A DNA stretch of 64,000 nucleotides from contig NC_080046.1 of NCBI RefSeq assembly GCF_012489685.1, positions 62,201,984 to 62,265,983 on the forward strand, read 5' to 3'. The position numbers were made by a program, and so were the translations under genes. This document shows, piece after piece, positions 1 to 32,746 of this stretch (its first letter is position 1; each line of letters opens with the position of its first letter). This stretch comes from Lotus japonicus (taxonomy: Eukaryota > Streptophyta > Magnoliopsida > Fabales > Fabaceae). The notes below the pieces were generated by a model. The model was not told where the DNA came from, did no database searches, and saw nothing but the letters and a program-made list of their open reading frames with translations.

Positions 1-1916
1 ACTGATGGAATTTGAAATGTGTGATTAGCCCCCTTCATAGTTGGACAGAAGAGACTCACGAAACCTTTCAACTTAGCCAAGTATGAAACAACTACTCCCA
101 CACCTTCAATATAATCTGACAAGATCTCAACAATCTCCATATCATACTGTCGATGAGACTCCACATCCATGTACCATTTGATATCCCAATTTTTAAAAAG
201 AGCCCAGGTTTCTCCCTTTCTCGGATACACTTTAAAAATAGAGCGCCCGATCTTTTGGCATAAGACTAGATGGGAGAACATCAGATGATCTTCAGTAGTT
301 TCAGTGCTACCAAGTTTATATTTCCCACAAGAAATTGGCAGTTGCTCAGTTGACCATTTGACTTCATCATCATCATCCGGATCTGGCTCAAACCATGTTA
401 TCTCCAGCTTAAATCCAGGGGGGAAAACTTTACGGATTGTAGCATAGAATCTAGGCATGCCATCTATATCATCATAAATGGCCCAGATCTGCCCAGCAGC
501 AAAACACTCCTCTTTCTTGTCCTTGTCAAAGTCACTGAACTCTGGATCAGGGTAAACAAAAACATCTGGACCGTTTGTGGATTTTGAGGTTAAACGTTCA
601 GAAGCTACATCTATCTTTGAGCTGCCCGGTGCATCTTTTCCTCTCCCTTTGGTCTCCACATTTGTATTTTCTAAGTTATCCTCAGCATAATTATTTTGCT
701 TCTGCTTTACTCCTTTCTGATCATCTTTCAGATCAGCAGCCAAGCCATTTTGATTGTTCAATTTAGCTGCCTCCCCACTAGTTTCACCACTAGCACATGG
801 TGATGCACTCCCCTTACCCCGTTTTGAAGCGTGAAAGGACTCCTCATCGTCGTCATCACTCCTATTCTCCTTGTAGGAAACCTGATGTTTTTGCCGGGTA
901 GATCTACGTCGTTGCTCTTCTCGATAAGAAGAAGTATCAGGAAAACCATCATTGCCATTAAGTATATCATCTTCATCATCAGAGTCAGTGCTGCCTATAG
1001 AATCTTCACTGGATTCTGCTGCCTGCTTCCTCCTTCTCTTTCCATTTGGCTTTACAGAGGCATTAGAAGTAGTGGCTTTTTTCTGATAATATTCCGCATT
1101 GGATCGTTGAGCATGCAAATTAACTGGAGATCCAACACCAGCCTTAAACGCACCCTGATTCTGACCATAGTTCTGCTGGCCAAAAGCTTGCTGACTTGAA
1201 TTAGTTGTTGGAGTTGTACTTTGGATATTCACCTCATATGCAATGAAGGGCTTATTGCAATGTTGACAGCGAAGAGATCTATTTAAGACTTCCTTGTAAT
1301 ACTCATATCTATGGGAACAAAAGGAGCAAACAGTCCAAAAAGTAGATCGGCCACCATTAACCCCTGGCCCTGGCTGAGATGGGGGCCTGGACGGTTGTTG
1401 CTGCGGAGGATTCAAGTTTGTGAAAACCGGCCTGACACTCGTTTGCATTACAGGATTAAAATTTCTCTGACCCTGCTGCTGATGATGAGATGGCATAGCA
1501 TTTCTATACATTGGAAACCTGTGCACATTCCTGTCGAACACAGTTCGTTTTTCTCTATCCAAAAGCACTGTTTGAGCTTCCCCAATCAGCTTAAATGCAG
1601 CTTCTGCACCAGCAAACTTGTTTTTGTCAGGATGAAGCTGGAGAGCAAATTTCCTGTATTGCTTCTTAATTGTTGCATCATCAGCTGTCACCTCAACCTG
1701 AAGTATTTTATACCAGTCCCTCGCAGCACCAGAAAATTTCTGCTCAGCAGAGCAATGCACATCACAAACAACAAGCATTTGAGCGATATTCTCCAGATCA
1801 GGATATAGTTGCTGAGCCTTAAGGGCAATTTTACGTGCCCCTGTGAAATCCTTGCTTTCCATCTTCTTTTCAGCGATGACCTTGGCCCTTAAGGCCTCTT
1901 CTTTATTGCATTCCAT
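1..1916 (-). CDS. DnaJ (J-domain) protein with C-terminal DUF3444, partial
   Basis: The minus-strand frame is open from an ATG at 1914-1916 to the window edge, giving 638 codons with the C-terminus missing. The N-terminus (MECNKEEALRAK) matches the usual start of the plant DnaJ/DUF3444 family. A J domain follows at about residues 65-130, with the HPD tripeptide (LHPDKNKF). Next come a Q/P-rich linker, a Cys-rich patch with two CxxC pairs near residue 190 (FWTVCSFC and CQHCNKPF), an acidic and basic low-complexity stretch, and the start of DUF3444 near residue 465 (EFSDFDKDK, then FAAGQIWAIYDD). Such proteins are thought to be Hsp70 co-chaperones; their substrates are not known to me. No intron is needed in the visible coding part, so any intron lies in the 5' leader. 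A decayed tandem copy lies at 6736-8133. Family assignment is firm; the exact ortholog is not. Confidence 0.93.
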   Translation of the reverse strand, partial: MECNKEEALRAKVIAEKKMESKDFTGARKIALKAQQLYPDLENIAQMLVVCDVHCSAEQKFSGAARDWYKILQVEVTADDATIKKQYRKFALQLHPDKNKFAGAEAAFKLIGEAQTVLLDREKRTVFDRNVHRFPMYRNAMPSHHQQQGQRNFNPVMQTSVRPVFTNLNPPQQQPSRPPSQPGPGVNGGRSTFWTVCSFCSHRYEYYKEVLNRSLRCQHCNKPFIAYEVNIQSTTPTTNSSQQAFGQQNYGQNQGAFKAGVGSPVNLHAQRSNAEYYQKKATTSNASVKPNGKRRRKQAAESSEDSIGSTDSDDEDDILNGNDGFPDTSSYREEQRRRSTRQKHQVSYKENRSDDDDEESFHASKRGKGSASPCASGETSGEAAKLNNQNGLAADLKDDQKGVKQKQNNYAEDNLENTNVETKGRGKDAPGSSKIDVASERLTSKSTNGPDVFVYPDPEFSDFDKDKKEECFAAGQIWAIYDDIDGMPRFYATIRKVFPPGFKLEITWFEPDPDDDDEVKWSTEQLPISCGKYKLGSTETTEDHLMFSHLVLCQKIGRSIFKVYPRKGETWALFKNWDIKWYMDVESHRQYDMEIVEILSDYIEGVGVVVSYLAKLKGFVSLFCPTMKGANHTFQIPS

Positions 1917-3440
1917 CAAAAATCCAGATTTCACAACCCGACAGCAAGTGCTATGGCCAATAAAACTGAGAAATAAGCGTCATTTAATTTCGGACAACTC
2001 TGAGAATAAAAAAGACCAAACTCAAACGGGAAATAGCAGATAAATCTTCCAAAACTGCACCAGCCCCCAAAATATCACAGCCATCAAATTCAGATTGACC
2101 CTGGAAATTTCAGAAAGTTGGAACTATTAAATCTCACGTCAACCAAAAATTCATTAAAACAATGAAGGAGTTATTGATATCATAAACAGATTTCCATACA
2201 TAACATTAATGTGTCGGTAGATAGGTCAGAATCTTTCAATTCATTAAAACAATAAAAGTGCAATTACAACAGATATGTGCTATAGTTGGCAGATCACCAT
2301 TAGTAGTATGTCTGTGAATTCACTAGACCCTAAACAAGTAGAATATCTACAGAAAGGAAGAATTATCAAGAACAAGCCGTTTTCTTCCAATCAACCCCTT
2401 TCGCTCAATTTCGTGTTCATTTATTGAGACTAAGCAACCCCGCAACCCCGGCACCACAGACACAGAGTACAGGAAACAAATAACAGTGTATGAAAACAGC
2501 ATTCAAGACGATTCCGCCCACTACCAGGGGTTGGTTCAGCTTAAAAAATCAAAGTGTTCTGCCAGAAAGGTTTAAGCTTGACTTTCAAATTCTAACTGCC
2601 AAACAATGTTATTAATTGCGGAAAGCCAAAATCCCGCCAGACATGACAAATAATGGCAGAATATAGCAGAAATGGCAGGTTATCGGCCATGGCGGAAAGC
2701 CAAAAAACCCTAACCAAATTGTAAGCACCACCAGTATAAGCCCTAAGCACTCACCTATGCTAGTAGCATGCCTACTTGGCAAGTCAAACCTACTGAATTT
2801 TGTAAAAAAAAAAAAATAGGAAAAAAATATTTCCTTCCATACAAATACAACATCAAAATCCAGCCAAATTAAACCCTAAATCGTTACAAATCAGAAAAAT
2901 TTAATAAAACAAAAATCCACACTCTAAAAGCTTCTCTTTACATGGATGTTAAACAAGCCTACTGTGACATTGACAAATTTTTTCCACAAACCCAACACAG
3001 CACCAAATGGGCAGTGTTCAAATTCCAAACCCGGGAAAATCAGAAAACAAAATTAGCAAGCAAAAACCCTAAACTACTCAAAAACAAACAACGGAGAACA
3101 CAAAACTCAAATTTTTGGGGGAAAATAGAAGAAGCATCAACGAAAAGCCCGAAAAAAACTACCTTGATAATTAAGAAAGCCAGTCTTTGTTCATCAAGTG
3201 AAGAGGGAAGTGAATTGAGCAATTTTGAAGATACACAATAAAGGTAGGAACTTTATGAAAACCCTAAATAGGAAAAGGGTTTAAAAGCGAAAGAAGATGT
3301 ACGGACCTGGTAGAATTTGGGTCTTTGAGAGTAGAGGATGCAAAATGGGGGAGGAAGAAAAAAGAGAAAGTGGAGAGTTATATATGATTCATCAACAATT
3401 GTATATCATAGGTTTTGCTTGTTCCCCAAAGTGCCACTTC
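1917..3440 (-). promoter_or_regulatory. 5' leader and promoter region of the DnaJ gene
   Basis: No coding sequence is seen upstream of the ATG at 1916. On the minus strand, GT-type donor candidates preceded by CAAG and CCAG occur near 3163 and 3305, and both are kept in the duplicated copy, so a leader intron between about 3160 and 1917 is likely. Transcription start was not located. The block from about 2500 to 3585 is the part retained upstream of the pseudogene. Confidence 0.4.
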
Positions 3441-3589
3441 AAGTTTTGGGTTACAATGTTGTTTTTATTGTAATTTTGTTGATGATTGGGGGTCATTTTC
3501 CAACATTGTTAATTTCATCAATAATGTTCATCAAGTGGACCACAAGTTTACTACTTGGGCTAACTTTGTGGTCCTCCATGTGGCAAAAT

Positions 3590-4640
3590 GGGTTTGATCC
3601 GTTGGGCCCACATTTTTTGCAGGTTGGGTTAAAACTTTGAACCCAAATCTTAAGATAGGTTAACTCAACTCAACCCGCATTTTGGCGGGCTTCTAATGGG
3701 TTGGGTTGAGTTGAGTTACTCCGCTAACTCATATTTTCACATTTATGTGTAATTTAATTTGGTCTAAAATTTTCATATTTACATAACATTATCGCATATA
3801 ATTGTTGACTTATTATTATTGACTGAAGTGAACTTTTATTAATAATTGTATAGCACATTTATTGATGTTAAGAAGATTATGCTTCGAGGTCGAGGTGGAG
3901 ATGGATAATAAGATGGTGGTTGATGCGTGGAGGAACCATTTGCAGTTTTTTCCGGATTTAGCTTATATTTTTTCCGATTCTGTTTTTATTTCTTAGTCGT
4001 TTCATCGTTTTTCTTTAGCTCATGTGTTGCGAGCGAGCAACATAGCTGCATACTTTTTAGCCAAATTTGCTTTGTCCAATTACTGTTTTGTGGGAATTGA
4101 GGAGCACTCTGTCCGTTTGGATGAGGTTCTCTCCTCCGATTTGATTTCTCTTAATTAATGAAATATCGGTTTCCCGTCAAAAAAAGAAGATTAAGTGAGT
4201 TTGTATCAAGAAAAAAGTGACATTTACGAATAATTTGGTGAACGTCATTGACACTTACACTTGATAGTTGATATTAAGATTACAGTTACAGTTTTAAATA
4301 GCAACTCATGATAAATATTTGTTTGATATTGTCATCGGTGAGACTTTCTTGTTGAGTTCATAACCTTTAAAGATAAATTACAAATATATATTGTGATAAT
4401 TCTAATTTCTACATGTGTCAACATACAAAATGTGAATGATTTATTGAAATTGCTCATTGCACAACCTTTTTTTCCACTACATTTTCAAAGTTCGTCAGTC
4501 CGCCAAAATATGGGTTGAGTTGAAACTTTAAACCCAAATGCTAAAAGTGGGCTAGTCCAACCCAATATGCATTTTGGGGGGCCAATGACGGGTTGGGTTA
4601 GGCCCGCCCTGCCAACCCATATTGTCAACCCTTCCTTCCC
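3590..4640. repeat. Insertion complex with GGGTTG-rich direct repeats, absent from the duplicated copy
   Basis: Two similar blocks of about 85 bp in the same orientation (about 3625-3720 and 4525-4610) share the layout AACTTT-AACCCAAAT, then CATTTTGG-GGGC, then a GGGTTGGGTT run. They bracket a LINE tail. The paralogous locus (after about 8133) lacks the whole segment, so it probably inserted after the duplication. Its class is unknown, and no clean terminal inverted repeats were found. Confidence 0.45.
3860..4190 (+). mobile_element. LINE 3'-end remnant (RNase H-like tail)
   Basis: In one plus frame the residues read like the C-terminal RNase H (RVT_3) domain of plant non-LTR retrotransposons: an EVEMDNKMVVDAW segment, then LAHVLRASNIAAYFLAKFAL, then a terminal SSDLISLN-stop. 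An internal stop is present. It is followed by a short trailer (TTAATGAAATATCGG) and an A run at 4179-4185, the typical 3' end of such elements. It is 5'-truncated and inactive. Confidence 0.7.
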
Positions 4641-4859
4641 ATATCACTATAAATTAATTATTTTTTAATGCATTATTTTTTGGTATAAATCACCCAAAAT
4701 GATGCATTGAAAAAACAAAGTTAAGGTAAGATTAAAGAACCTGATTGATTTGTATATTAAAAAAACCTCATTGATGTGTAAACGATATTTTATGCATTTT
4801 TATTTTTAATTAAAACTATTTTATTTTATTTCTTAGTTTTAAAGAGTTATATGGAAAAC

Positions 4860-5274
4860 ATAATTAAAAAATGTTTCATTCAAAATTATAAAACAAAATT
4901 CTGGTTAGAGATTTGTAAACAAAATTTAAAATAATGAAGAAAAAGGAAATATTTTCATAACCTAGTTTGGTTTTCAAGTAGAAAAAAAAATTGTTTAATG
5001 AATTTTCTTTAGAAGAAAACCCTAAACTGATTACTTCACTCATGTCAGACGGAAGTGGTGAAAGAAAGAATATGAGGAAGTTTTTTTTTTTTTTACAGAG
5101 AAAGTCGTGTGGATAGAAAGTTTGCTCCATAAAATACAAATTTATTTGATAAGGGAAAGCATGTTCATAAGTTAAATATAGAGGGAAAATATTTATTATC
5201 AGAGTGCTACATATAATCAAGTCTTCAAAGAAAAGAAATGTTATGAAGCTTAAGTTGATGACGGACTACATTTA
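4860..5274. repeat. Duplicated flank, copy A (paralog of 8440-8820)
   Basis: Collinear with 8440-8820: shared blocks include GAAAACCCTAAACT, GAAGTGGTG, AAAGTTTGCT-CATAAAAT, GATAAGGGAAA and AAGTGCTACA-ATAAT. It marks the right-hand part of the tandem duplication that also copied the DnaJ gene. No gene is seen in it. Confidence 0.7.
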
Positions 5275-5291
5275 GATATTGGGTCATTGTT

Positions 5292-5403
5292 TTTTGGTAC
5301 ATCGGAAATATAAATTGCACCCGCCAGGAATCAATTCGTGGACCTCCCCCTGTCCAACTCATATGTCCCCCAACTCTTACCACTTGAGCTATCATACGGG
5401 GAC
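5292..5403 (-). mobile_element. tRNA-derived SINE with 17-bp target duplication
   Basis: Read on the minus strand, the element begins near a pol III box A-like stretch (TAGCTCAAGTGGTAAGAG), carries a degenerate box B-like GATTCCTGGC further on, and ends in GTACCAAAAAA. It is flanked on both sides by the same 17 bp (GATATTGGGTCATTGTT) at 5275-5291 and 5404-5420, the signature of target-primed insertion. About 112 bp long. A 5'-truncated relative is at 8297-8394. Confidence 0.8.
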
Positions 5404-5613
5404 GATATTGGGTCATTGTTAGAGTAATGATTCGGTGGTTGAATTAGTTAAATTTACTTATAAATAATTTACTCTATGATTATTATTAAATAAAGCTTTA
5501 TTCTATTTTAGAATGTTTATCATGAATACAGGACATTTAAATTACAATAATGCCTTTGGTTATGGCGGAACAACCATGTTTTCGAGCAGCATTCGTGGTT
5601 TTTTGGGGTTGTC

Positions 5614-6178
5614 TTGAGGAATATATATGTAGCAGCTACAAAGTTCCAGAATTGGGGGAGAGGGAACAAGATTGCAATGCCTCCGGATAATAACATGTGT
5701 GGGGACACATTGTGTACGGATAGGAGTAGGATTTTTGGTTCCAACTCTATAGGAGGGGATTGTGTTCTTAGAGATGGAGGGTCGGTGGATCTTCTGGTTT
5801 GTGTCATCGTTTGGAGTGGGTGATGCGTATATGACAGAGTTACGTGCTTTGTACGTGGGGCTTGAGCATGTGTGGGAGCTTAGCTATCACAATGTGACTT
5901 GTTTTTCGAATTGCGTTGAGTTTGTGGATGCTACGATGGGTGACATATATGTGGGGCATTATTGGCATAGGAACTTGATTCAGCAAATCCGTAAACTATT
6001 ATGTAGAGACTGACAAGTGTCTGTTAATCATTTTTCTCGGGAACATAATATGGTGACAAATGTTTTAGATAAGTATGCAACCCGTGTTAACTGTCGTTGG
6101 CAAGTTCGGAAGCTTCCTCCATCCGACGTTGTGCCCCTCTTTTGCCAAGACATCCTTATTTAGTGTTGTTCTTTCTTT
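5614..6178 (+). mobile_element. LINE RNase H remnant
   Basis: Plus-strand frames 5762-6013 and onward read as a decayed C-terminal RNase H domain of a non-LTR retrotransposon: MTELRALYVGLEHVWELSY, a CFSNCVEFVD segment standing where the D-containing strand is expected, then after a stop FSREHNMVTNVLDKYA. Stops and frame changes interrupt it, so it is inactive. The boundaries are approximate, and the upstream part (5614-5760) may belong to the same element. Confidence 0.6.
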
Positions 6179-6735
6179 CCTATATAACCAAAAAGTTACA
6201 ATAATGGATAATGCAAAATGCAAAAGAGTAGTGAATCACTAAAGAGGAAAAAATTGTTCAAGAGAAAAGGGTACAAATTTGCCTTTTGAAGGAATGCAAC
6301 AATCTAGGGTCTTTGATGAACAATTCAAACGTAAGGATCATAATAAAAAAACAATAATAGTTGAAAAGAAAATGTAAACATGAGAGTTAATGGTTCATTG
6401 TTTGATACCATTACTGGTAAGGTATATTAGTCCGTGATTGAAGGAGGCGAATCGTGCCTTCAGGTGAAGGAGAAAAACCTTAAGAGAAAAATGGAAGTTC
6501 ATGGGTAAACCTTAAAAGAATCATTTTCTCAAAGTTCACATCAAGATATTGGAACATCAGCACCTAATAATATTCCACTTCATTTGAAAAATAAGATAGT
6601 ATTCGAGTATTTAGGTTTGATAAGAAAACACATATTGAACAAACAAAATTAAATAATAAATAAAACTCTTGATGCAAAATAAATTTTGCAAATTTGAAGT
6701 AGGGGCTTTTTTCAGACCATGCTCTTTTTTGATAA
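6179..6735. other. Intergenic, nothing recognised
   Basis: AT-rich sequence with no coding similarity I recognise, no repeat structure and no RNA gene. Confidence 0.5.
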
Positions 6736-8133
6736 AAGCTTGCTGACTTGAATTAGTTGCTGGAGTTGTACTTTGCAAATATACCTCAAATGCCATGAAG
6801 GGCTTATTGCAAAGTTGACAGTGAAGAGGTCTATTTGAAACTTCCCTGGAATACTGATTTCTATGCAAACAGAAGCAGCAATAGGTCCAAAAAGTCAGTC
6901 GGCCACCATTAGTCCCCTGCTGAGACGGCGGCCTAGATGGTTGTTGCTGTGAAGGATTCAAGTTTGTGAAATTCGGACAGACACTGGTTTGATGAGATGG
7001 CGGCCTAGACTGTTTTTGCCTCTGATGAGAGGCCATAGCATTTCTGTTCATTCGATTCATGTCGAACGAAGATCGTTTTACTCTATCCAAAAGCACTGTT
7101 TGAGGTTCCCCAATCAGCTTAAATGCAGCTTCTGCACCAACAAACTTGTTCTTGTCAGGATGAAGCTGAAGAGCAAGTTTCCTGTATTGCTTCTTAATTG
7201 TTGCATCATCGGTTGTCGCCTCAACTTGAAGTATTTTATACCAGTCTTTTAAGCCACCACACACTTTCTGCTCAGCTGAGCAATGAACATAACAAACAAC
7301 AAGCATTTGAGTGATATTCTCCAAATCAGGATATAGTTGCTAAGCCTTAAGGGCAATTCTTCGAACATTCAAAACGATTCCATCCTAAAAAAAAATCAAA
7401 GTGTTCTGCTTGAAAAGTACAAATAATTTTCCTTGATATGTAGGCAAACTTTAAGCACCACCAGTATAAGCCCAAAGCCTTCACACCTAGGCTTGTGGTG
7501 CATGTCTGCTATGTAAAGCAAACCTACTAACTTTTGTATAAAAAAGAAATTCTTCCTTCAATGTAAATACTAAATACAACATCAAAATTGAACAGGTAAA
7601 AACCCTAAACTATTTCAAAACAAACAATGGATAACGTAACACAATTTCAATTTCTGGGATAAAATAGAAGGAGTATCAACAAAAAGCCTAAAACTTGTTA
7701 AACAACCCTCCCCCAACCCCACAAAAATAAAAGCTACCTTCACAACCAAGGAGGCCACTCATTTCTCTTCAAGTAAAATGGGGAGTGAATGAGTATATTC
7801 AGCAGTTTTATGAAAACCCTAAAAGTGGATAGCCATGAAATTTAAATGAAGGAAAGAAATAGGGTTTTAGAAGCGCAAGAAGTTGTAGAGACCTGGTAGA
7901 AGTGGGAGTAGATGATGCAAAATGGGAGGAAGGAAAAGTGGAAGTGGAGCTATGTTTGATTCATCAACAATTCAATATCATAGGTTGCCTTGTTCCCCAA
8001 ACTACCACTTTAAGTCTTGGGTTTCAATGTTGTTTTTATTGTAATTTCCTCAATGTTTGGGGTTCATTTTGCAATATTGTTTGATCAATAAGTTGATCAA
8101 AACAAATTTCCTATTTGGGGTTACTTTGTAGTC
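6736..8133 (-). pseudogene. Truncated tandem copy of the DnaJ gene with its 5' region
   Basis: 6736-7345 parallels 1181-1838 of the intact gene and still reads as a J domain with HPD (LHPDKNKF) and a CxxC-pair region. About 7360-8133 parallels the 5' leader and promoter (about 2500-3585). Three lesions are visible. A CAG codon of the intact gene is TAG here, upstream of the J domain (near 7341). A deletion of about 660 bp joins the position equivalent to 1838 to the one equivalent to about 2505, removing the start codon. All sequence downstream of the CxxC region, including DUF3444, is missing. A fragment of up to about 200 residues could still be read from internal codons, but a functional protein is unlikely. 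Confidence 0.85.
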
Positions 8134-8296
8134 CACACCACCCATAACCCTAAAAAGTAATTCCTTTTATGCATCATTTAATAAAAGAAGAAAATGAGTA
8201 AAAGGAAAAGGAAAATAGAAGAGAAAGTTGATTTGTATTGAAAATCAATTTATTTTAATTCTTGTTCTTTTTTTCTACGGAAAACATTTTAACTTT

Positions 8297-8394
8297 TTTT
8301 TTTTGTACATCGGAAAGATGAATTGCACTCGTTAAAAATCGATCCCTAAACCTCCACCCACCCAACTCATATGTCCCCGAGCTCTTACCACTTG
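8297..8394 (-). mobile_element. 5'-truncated SINE, relative of the one at 5292
   Basis: Shares the GTACATCGGAAA, AATTGCAC, AACTCATATGTCCCC and CTCTTACCACTTG segments with the 5292-5403 element in the same orientation, and has a T run at its left (A tail on the minus strand). The box A end is cut off: the sequence passes directly into AAAGAGTTAT. The equivalent site in the other duplicate (near 4840) lacks it, so it inserted after the duplication. No target duplication was seen. Confidence 0.65.
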
Positions 8395-8439
8395 AAAGAG
8401 TTATGCCGAAAAGATAATAAAAATTGTTTTCATTTAAAA

Positions 8440-8820
8440 ATAGAAAATAAAATACGAATATAGTTTTGTAAATAAAAGTATAAATTAGAAATGAAAATAA
8501 AACGTTTTCACAACCCAATTAGGGTTTTAACTAGGAAAAAATATGTTCAACAGATTTCTTTTAGCCTTCGGAAGAAAACCCTAAACTCATTGCACTCATG
8601 ATGCATAGAAGTGGTGCAGGGAAGAAAAAGGGAAAGTTTCTTTGAAAGAGAAGATCGTGGGAATAAAAAGTTTGCTTCATAAAATGCAAACATTGATCTG
8701 ATAAGGGAAAACTAACTTGTTCATAAGTCAAATGAAGAAGGAAAGCATTTGTTATTAAAGTGCTACAATGATAATTAAGTCTTAAAAGCAATATTATAAA
8801 ACTCAGGTTGGTAGTCAGCT
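8440..8820. repeat. Duplicated flank, copy B (paralog of 4860-5274)
   Basis: Collinear with 4860-5274 with many substitutions and small indels. It abuts the 3' flank of SYD, so the original duplicated unit ran from inside the DnaJ gene to just beyond the SYD 3' end. Confidence 0.65.
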
Positions 8821-8986
8821 GCAGGCTATTCCAACAAATAAGCCAAAACAACTGCTTTTAAGACAGATCACAGATGTGTCATATAATAAGATTCCACTAT
8901 CAAGTAGTGATAAACTACTAATGCAACAGAGAAATTACATGTGTACAAGAGAACTACTACTCAATAATTATATACATTGACAAATT

Positions 8987-29820
<20,834 letters not shown>

Positions 29821-31207
29821 CTCATTTGACCTGTAGAACATGTGAAAAAGACGATATCGTCATATCAAGACAATCTCGGACTTGCTAGAATCTTTCGGAT
29901 AGTCTAACTGTAAATATAAGCTAACTATCCAAACCAATTACAATGACGGTACGACCAAGCTCGGTGCATAGACCTCACCATGTTTGCAGAAAATAAAAGG
30001 AAAAGTATTAATAGAAGCTTAAGAGATAAATATCACTGCATCACTTTAGCCCCTAATAGGCTAAGACTACAATCAAAAACTATATATAGCAATATATCAT
30101 CAAGGAATATTACCACACAAAAAATAAAATTTCATGAAAGCTCCCAACTTTGTAGCTTAAACTCCACAAACCCAAAAGTTAATTGCTTATCAAGTTATTT
30201 ATTTACACATGCATTAACCCCATTTCCTTTTAAGAAAACAATAATCAACTTACAGAGAAAAAATCAGTCTTTTGAACCACAAATTTCCATAGAAACTTCA
30301 TTGTCGAGAGTGCAAACTAATAAAGGAAACAAATTTCTTTAAAAAAAAAAGTGGGGAATTTGATTGACAATACCTGATGGAAGATCAAGAGAACAAGCGA
30401 AGCGAAGATAGAGAGGTGAAGTGAGCTGAAGTCAGCTAGAAATAGAAAGAGAGAATAGCGATGAAATTGAATTGAAACCTAACCCCACTCTTTCCCTTTG
30501 CAATTGCAATTGCAATTGCATCACACTCTCTACACGCTCCTCTGCGTCGCGCGTGAAGCTGAATGAATGAATTCAACAACGTTTCTTCACCGTGTTGCTT
30601 CTCTCTCTCTCTCTCTTAACCGAGCAACAATCTTTGTTTCATCGGAAAAGAAGAGCAACAATCTTATTTACTGAGTCAACGTAAGACGAACGAAAATAAA
30701 ATTACAATACTACCTACTCTACCTCTTATATTTACATTTTTTTATATAAACTCTCTCTTATTTCTAATTTACAACGACATATTTCTGTTTCATGCATATT
30801 TAAAATTTTAACAAAATATGGTTTCATTAGTTAGCCTTTTGTGCACTATACTTTTATATGATTAAGTTTAAAAAAATAATGTTATTTGAGGGTAATGAAG
30901 AAAAATTACTTAAGTTAAATTTCTAAAATGAACGTATGATAATAAATTATATAGTATGAAGATGAATTATAAAAGGATAATATTGTAAAATGACACTTAA
31001 GAGAAGTTTTCTTAACTAGGTAGTAACTCTTTACTTACCTAAAGTAAACTTGAGTTCCAAAGTTGCAAAAAACATGTTTTATGTGTTGGATAAAACCCCC
31101 CAAACACTTCAACATTCATTCTAGTGTAAATAACTCACTATTCCTAAACAGAAACTCAATGTTTTAATTCAACCAAACGGCCACAAACGTTTTATGAGTT
31201 TCTCTAA

Positions 31208-32162
31208 GACTATGTTTGGATTGATGGAATATAATGGAGCGGAGCGGAATGAAATATAATGGAACGGAATGGAGCGGAACAAAATGGAATAAAAATTTCA
31301 ATCCATTGTTTGGGTATTTTATGACGGAGCGGAACAAAGTTACCACTCCATTATATGAATAATGGGTGGAGCGGAATGAATTATATTTTTTTTATTCCTA
31401 TACTACCCTTATTAATTGTACTTTATATATTACTAACTCACCAGGCAGTTAGTTCTAAAGGACTTCCAAAGTAAACATGAAACTAATATATTGGGTGTCA
31501 TGGAGATGCTCCGAACGAAGCCTAAATGTATAGAATTGAAACAAGTGAATAGAATTGCAGCGCTAATTTACTACCCAATTTTTTTATTTACTCATTCATT
31601 TTGTTTTTGTTTTTATGTTTTTGTTTCTACAGAAATTCCGAATTACATTCAATTGTTTCTAAGTTCATAAGATATACGTTCTACAAATTATTGCTGGGTA
31701 CCATACATTGAATAGGTAGTCCTACAAATTAATAGGGAATGGTTTTCCAACAATCACTTCACTAATTGACATATACGTTCTGTATATTGATGATGAAAGG
31801 CAAGTTAGAGCAGTGAAATTGTTGAAGATGAGTCCGGCAATATTAAGAAAAAATTAACAGATTAGCAAGCACCGTGGGTGGGCAGTTTGACATCAAGGTA
31901 AGAAGTTACTTCATGCATGATGGTTTGGTGAGGGTAATCCAGTAATTTCAAAATTTTAATGCTTCAACACTTTTTTGCTCCATCCCATTCCTCCCAAATT
32001 GAGGGGAGCAAAAGTGAGGGTAAAGAGTGGTATATAATGGAATGTGTACCACTGGATTCCATTCCTTTCCATCTATTTTAAAATAATCCAAACAGTGGAC
32101 CTGTTCATCCCTCCCCTCCCTTCCGCTCCATTCCCTCCCCCTCCATCAATCCAAGCGAAGCC
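31208..32162. mobile_element. Tourist/Harbinger-like MITE, 955 bp
   Basis: TAA flanks at 31205-31207 and 32163-32165. Inverted ends: left GACTATGTTTGGATTGATGG, right (reverse complement) GGCTTCGCTTGGATTGATGG, continuing into GGAGCGGA-rich subterminal sequence. No ORF of note. Confidence 0.75.
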
Positions 32163-32746
32163 TAATATGACTTGGGCAATTATACTAATCAATTGACCAC
32201 TCACCAAATATTGTCAACTCATTTGCTTAACAGATTGAAGGGAAGTTTGTTTTCCTTTTCCCTAGCGATTCAGACTTTAATGACAATTTAATTGTCACAT
32301 TATAATACGTTATGTGACATGCACATGATAATATGAAGAGAAATATTGTATTTGTATCTATTTTCATAAATATTCAAACGACCTCACATAATATAGTTCA
32401 TGAATCATGACGAAGTTGTAGGGTGTGTTTGGTTCTGCCTCTGGTCATTCCAAAATCGGATCAAGGCCCCCCACCGTGGACCCTCTGCAAATTAACATGT
32501 GTTGGAGACTCTTTGGAGAAGTTAGAGAGAATCAGTTTCGTTTCAGATTTGTGTAACTCCAAAAAATCTATTCCTTTTATACCATTTTTCTCCTTGCACC
32601 TTACATCTGTTTCTGATCATAATGGGAAGAAGAGATGAGAAGATAAGAAATGAGATGTCCGTTGTTAGAACAAATTGTATTTAAAAACTAAACCTGCCAC
32701 TATGGCAAGTGGCAAGTTGCCAATGCTTTTTGCATCTGCTAACTAA

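Noticed and set aside
29980..30342. 120-residue ORF near the SYD leader
   Set aside because: Lies in the leader intron on the opposite strand; AT-rich composition, no recognisable domain.
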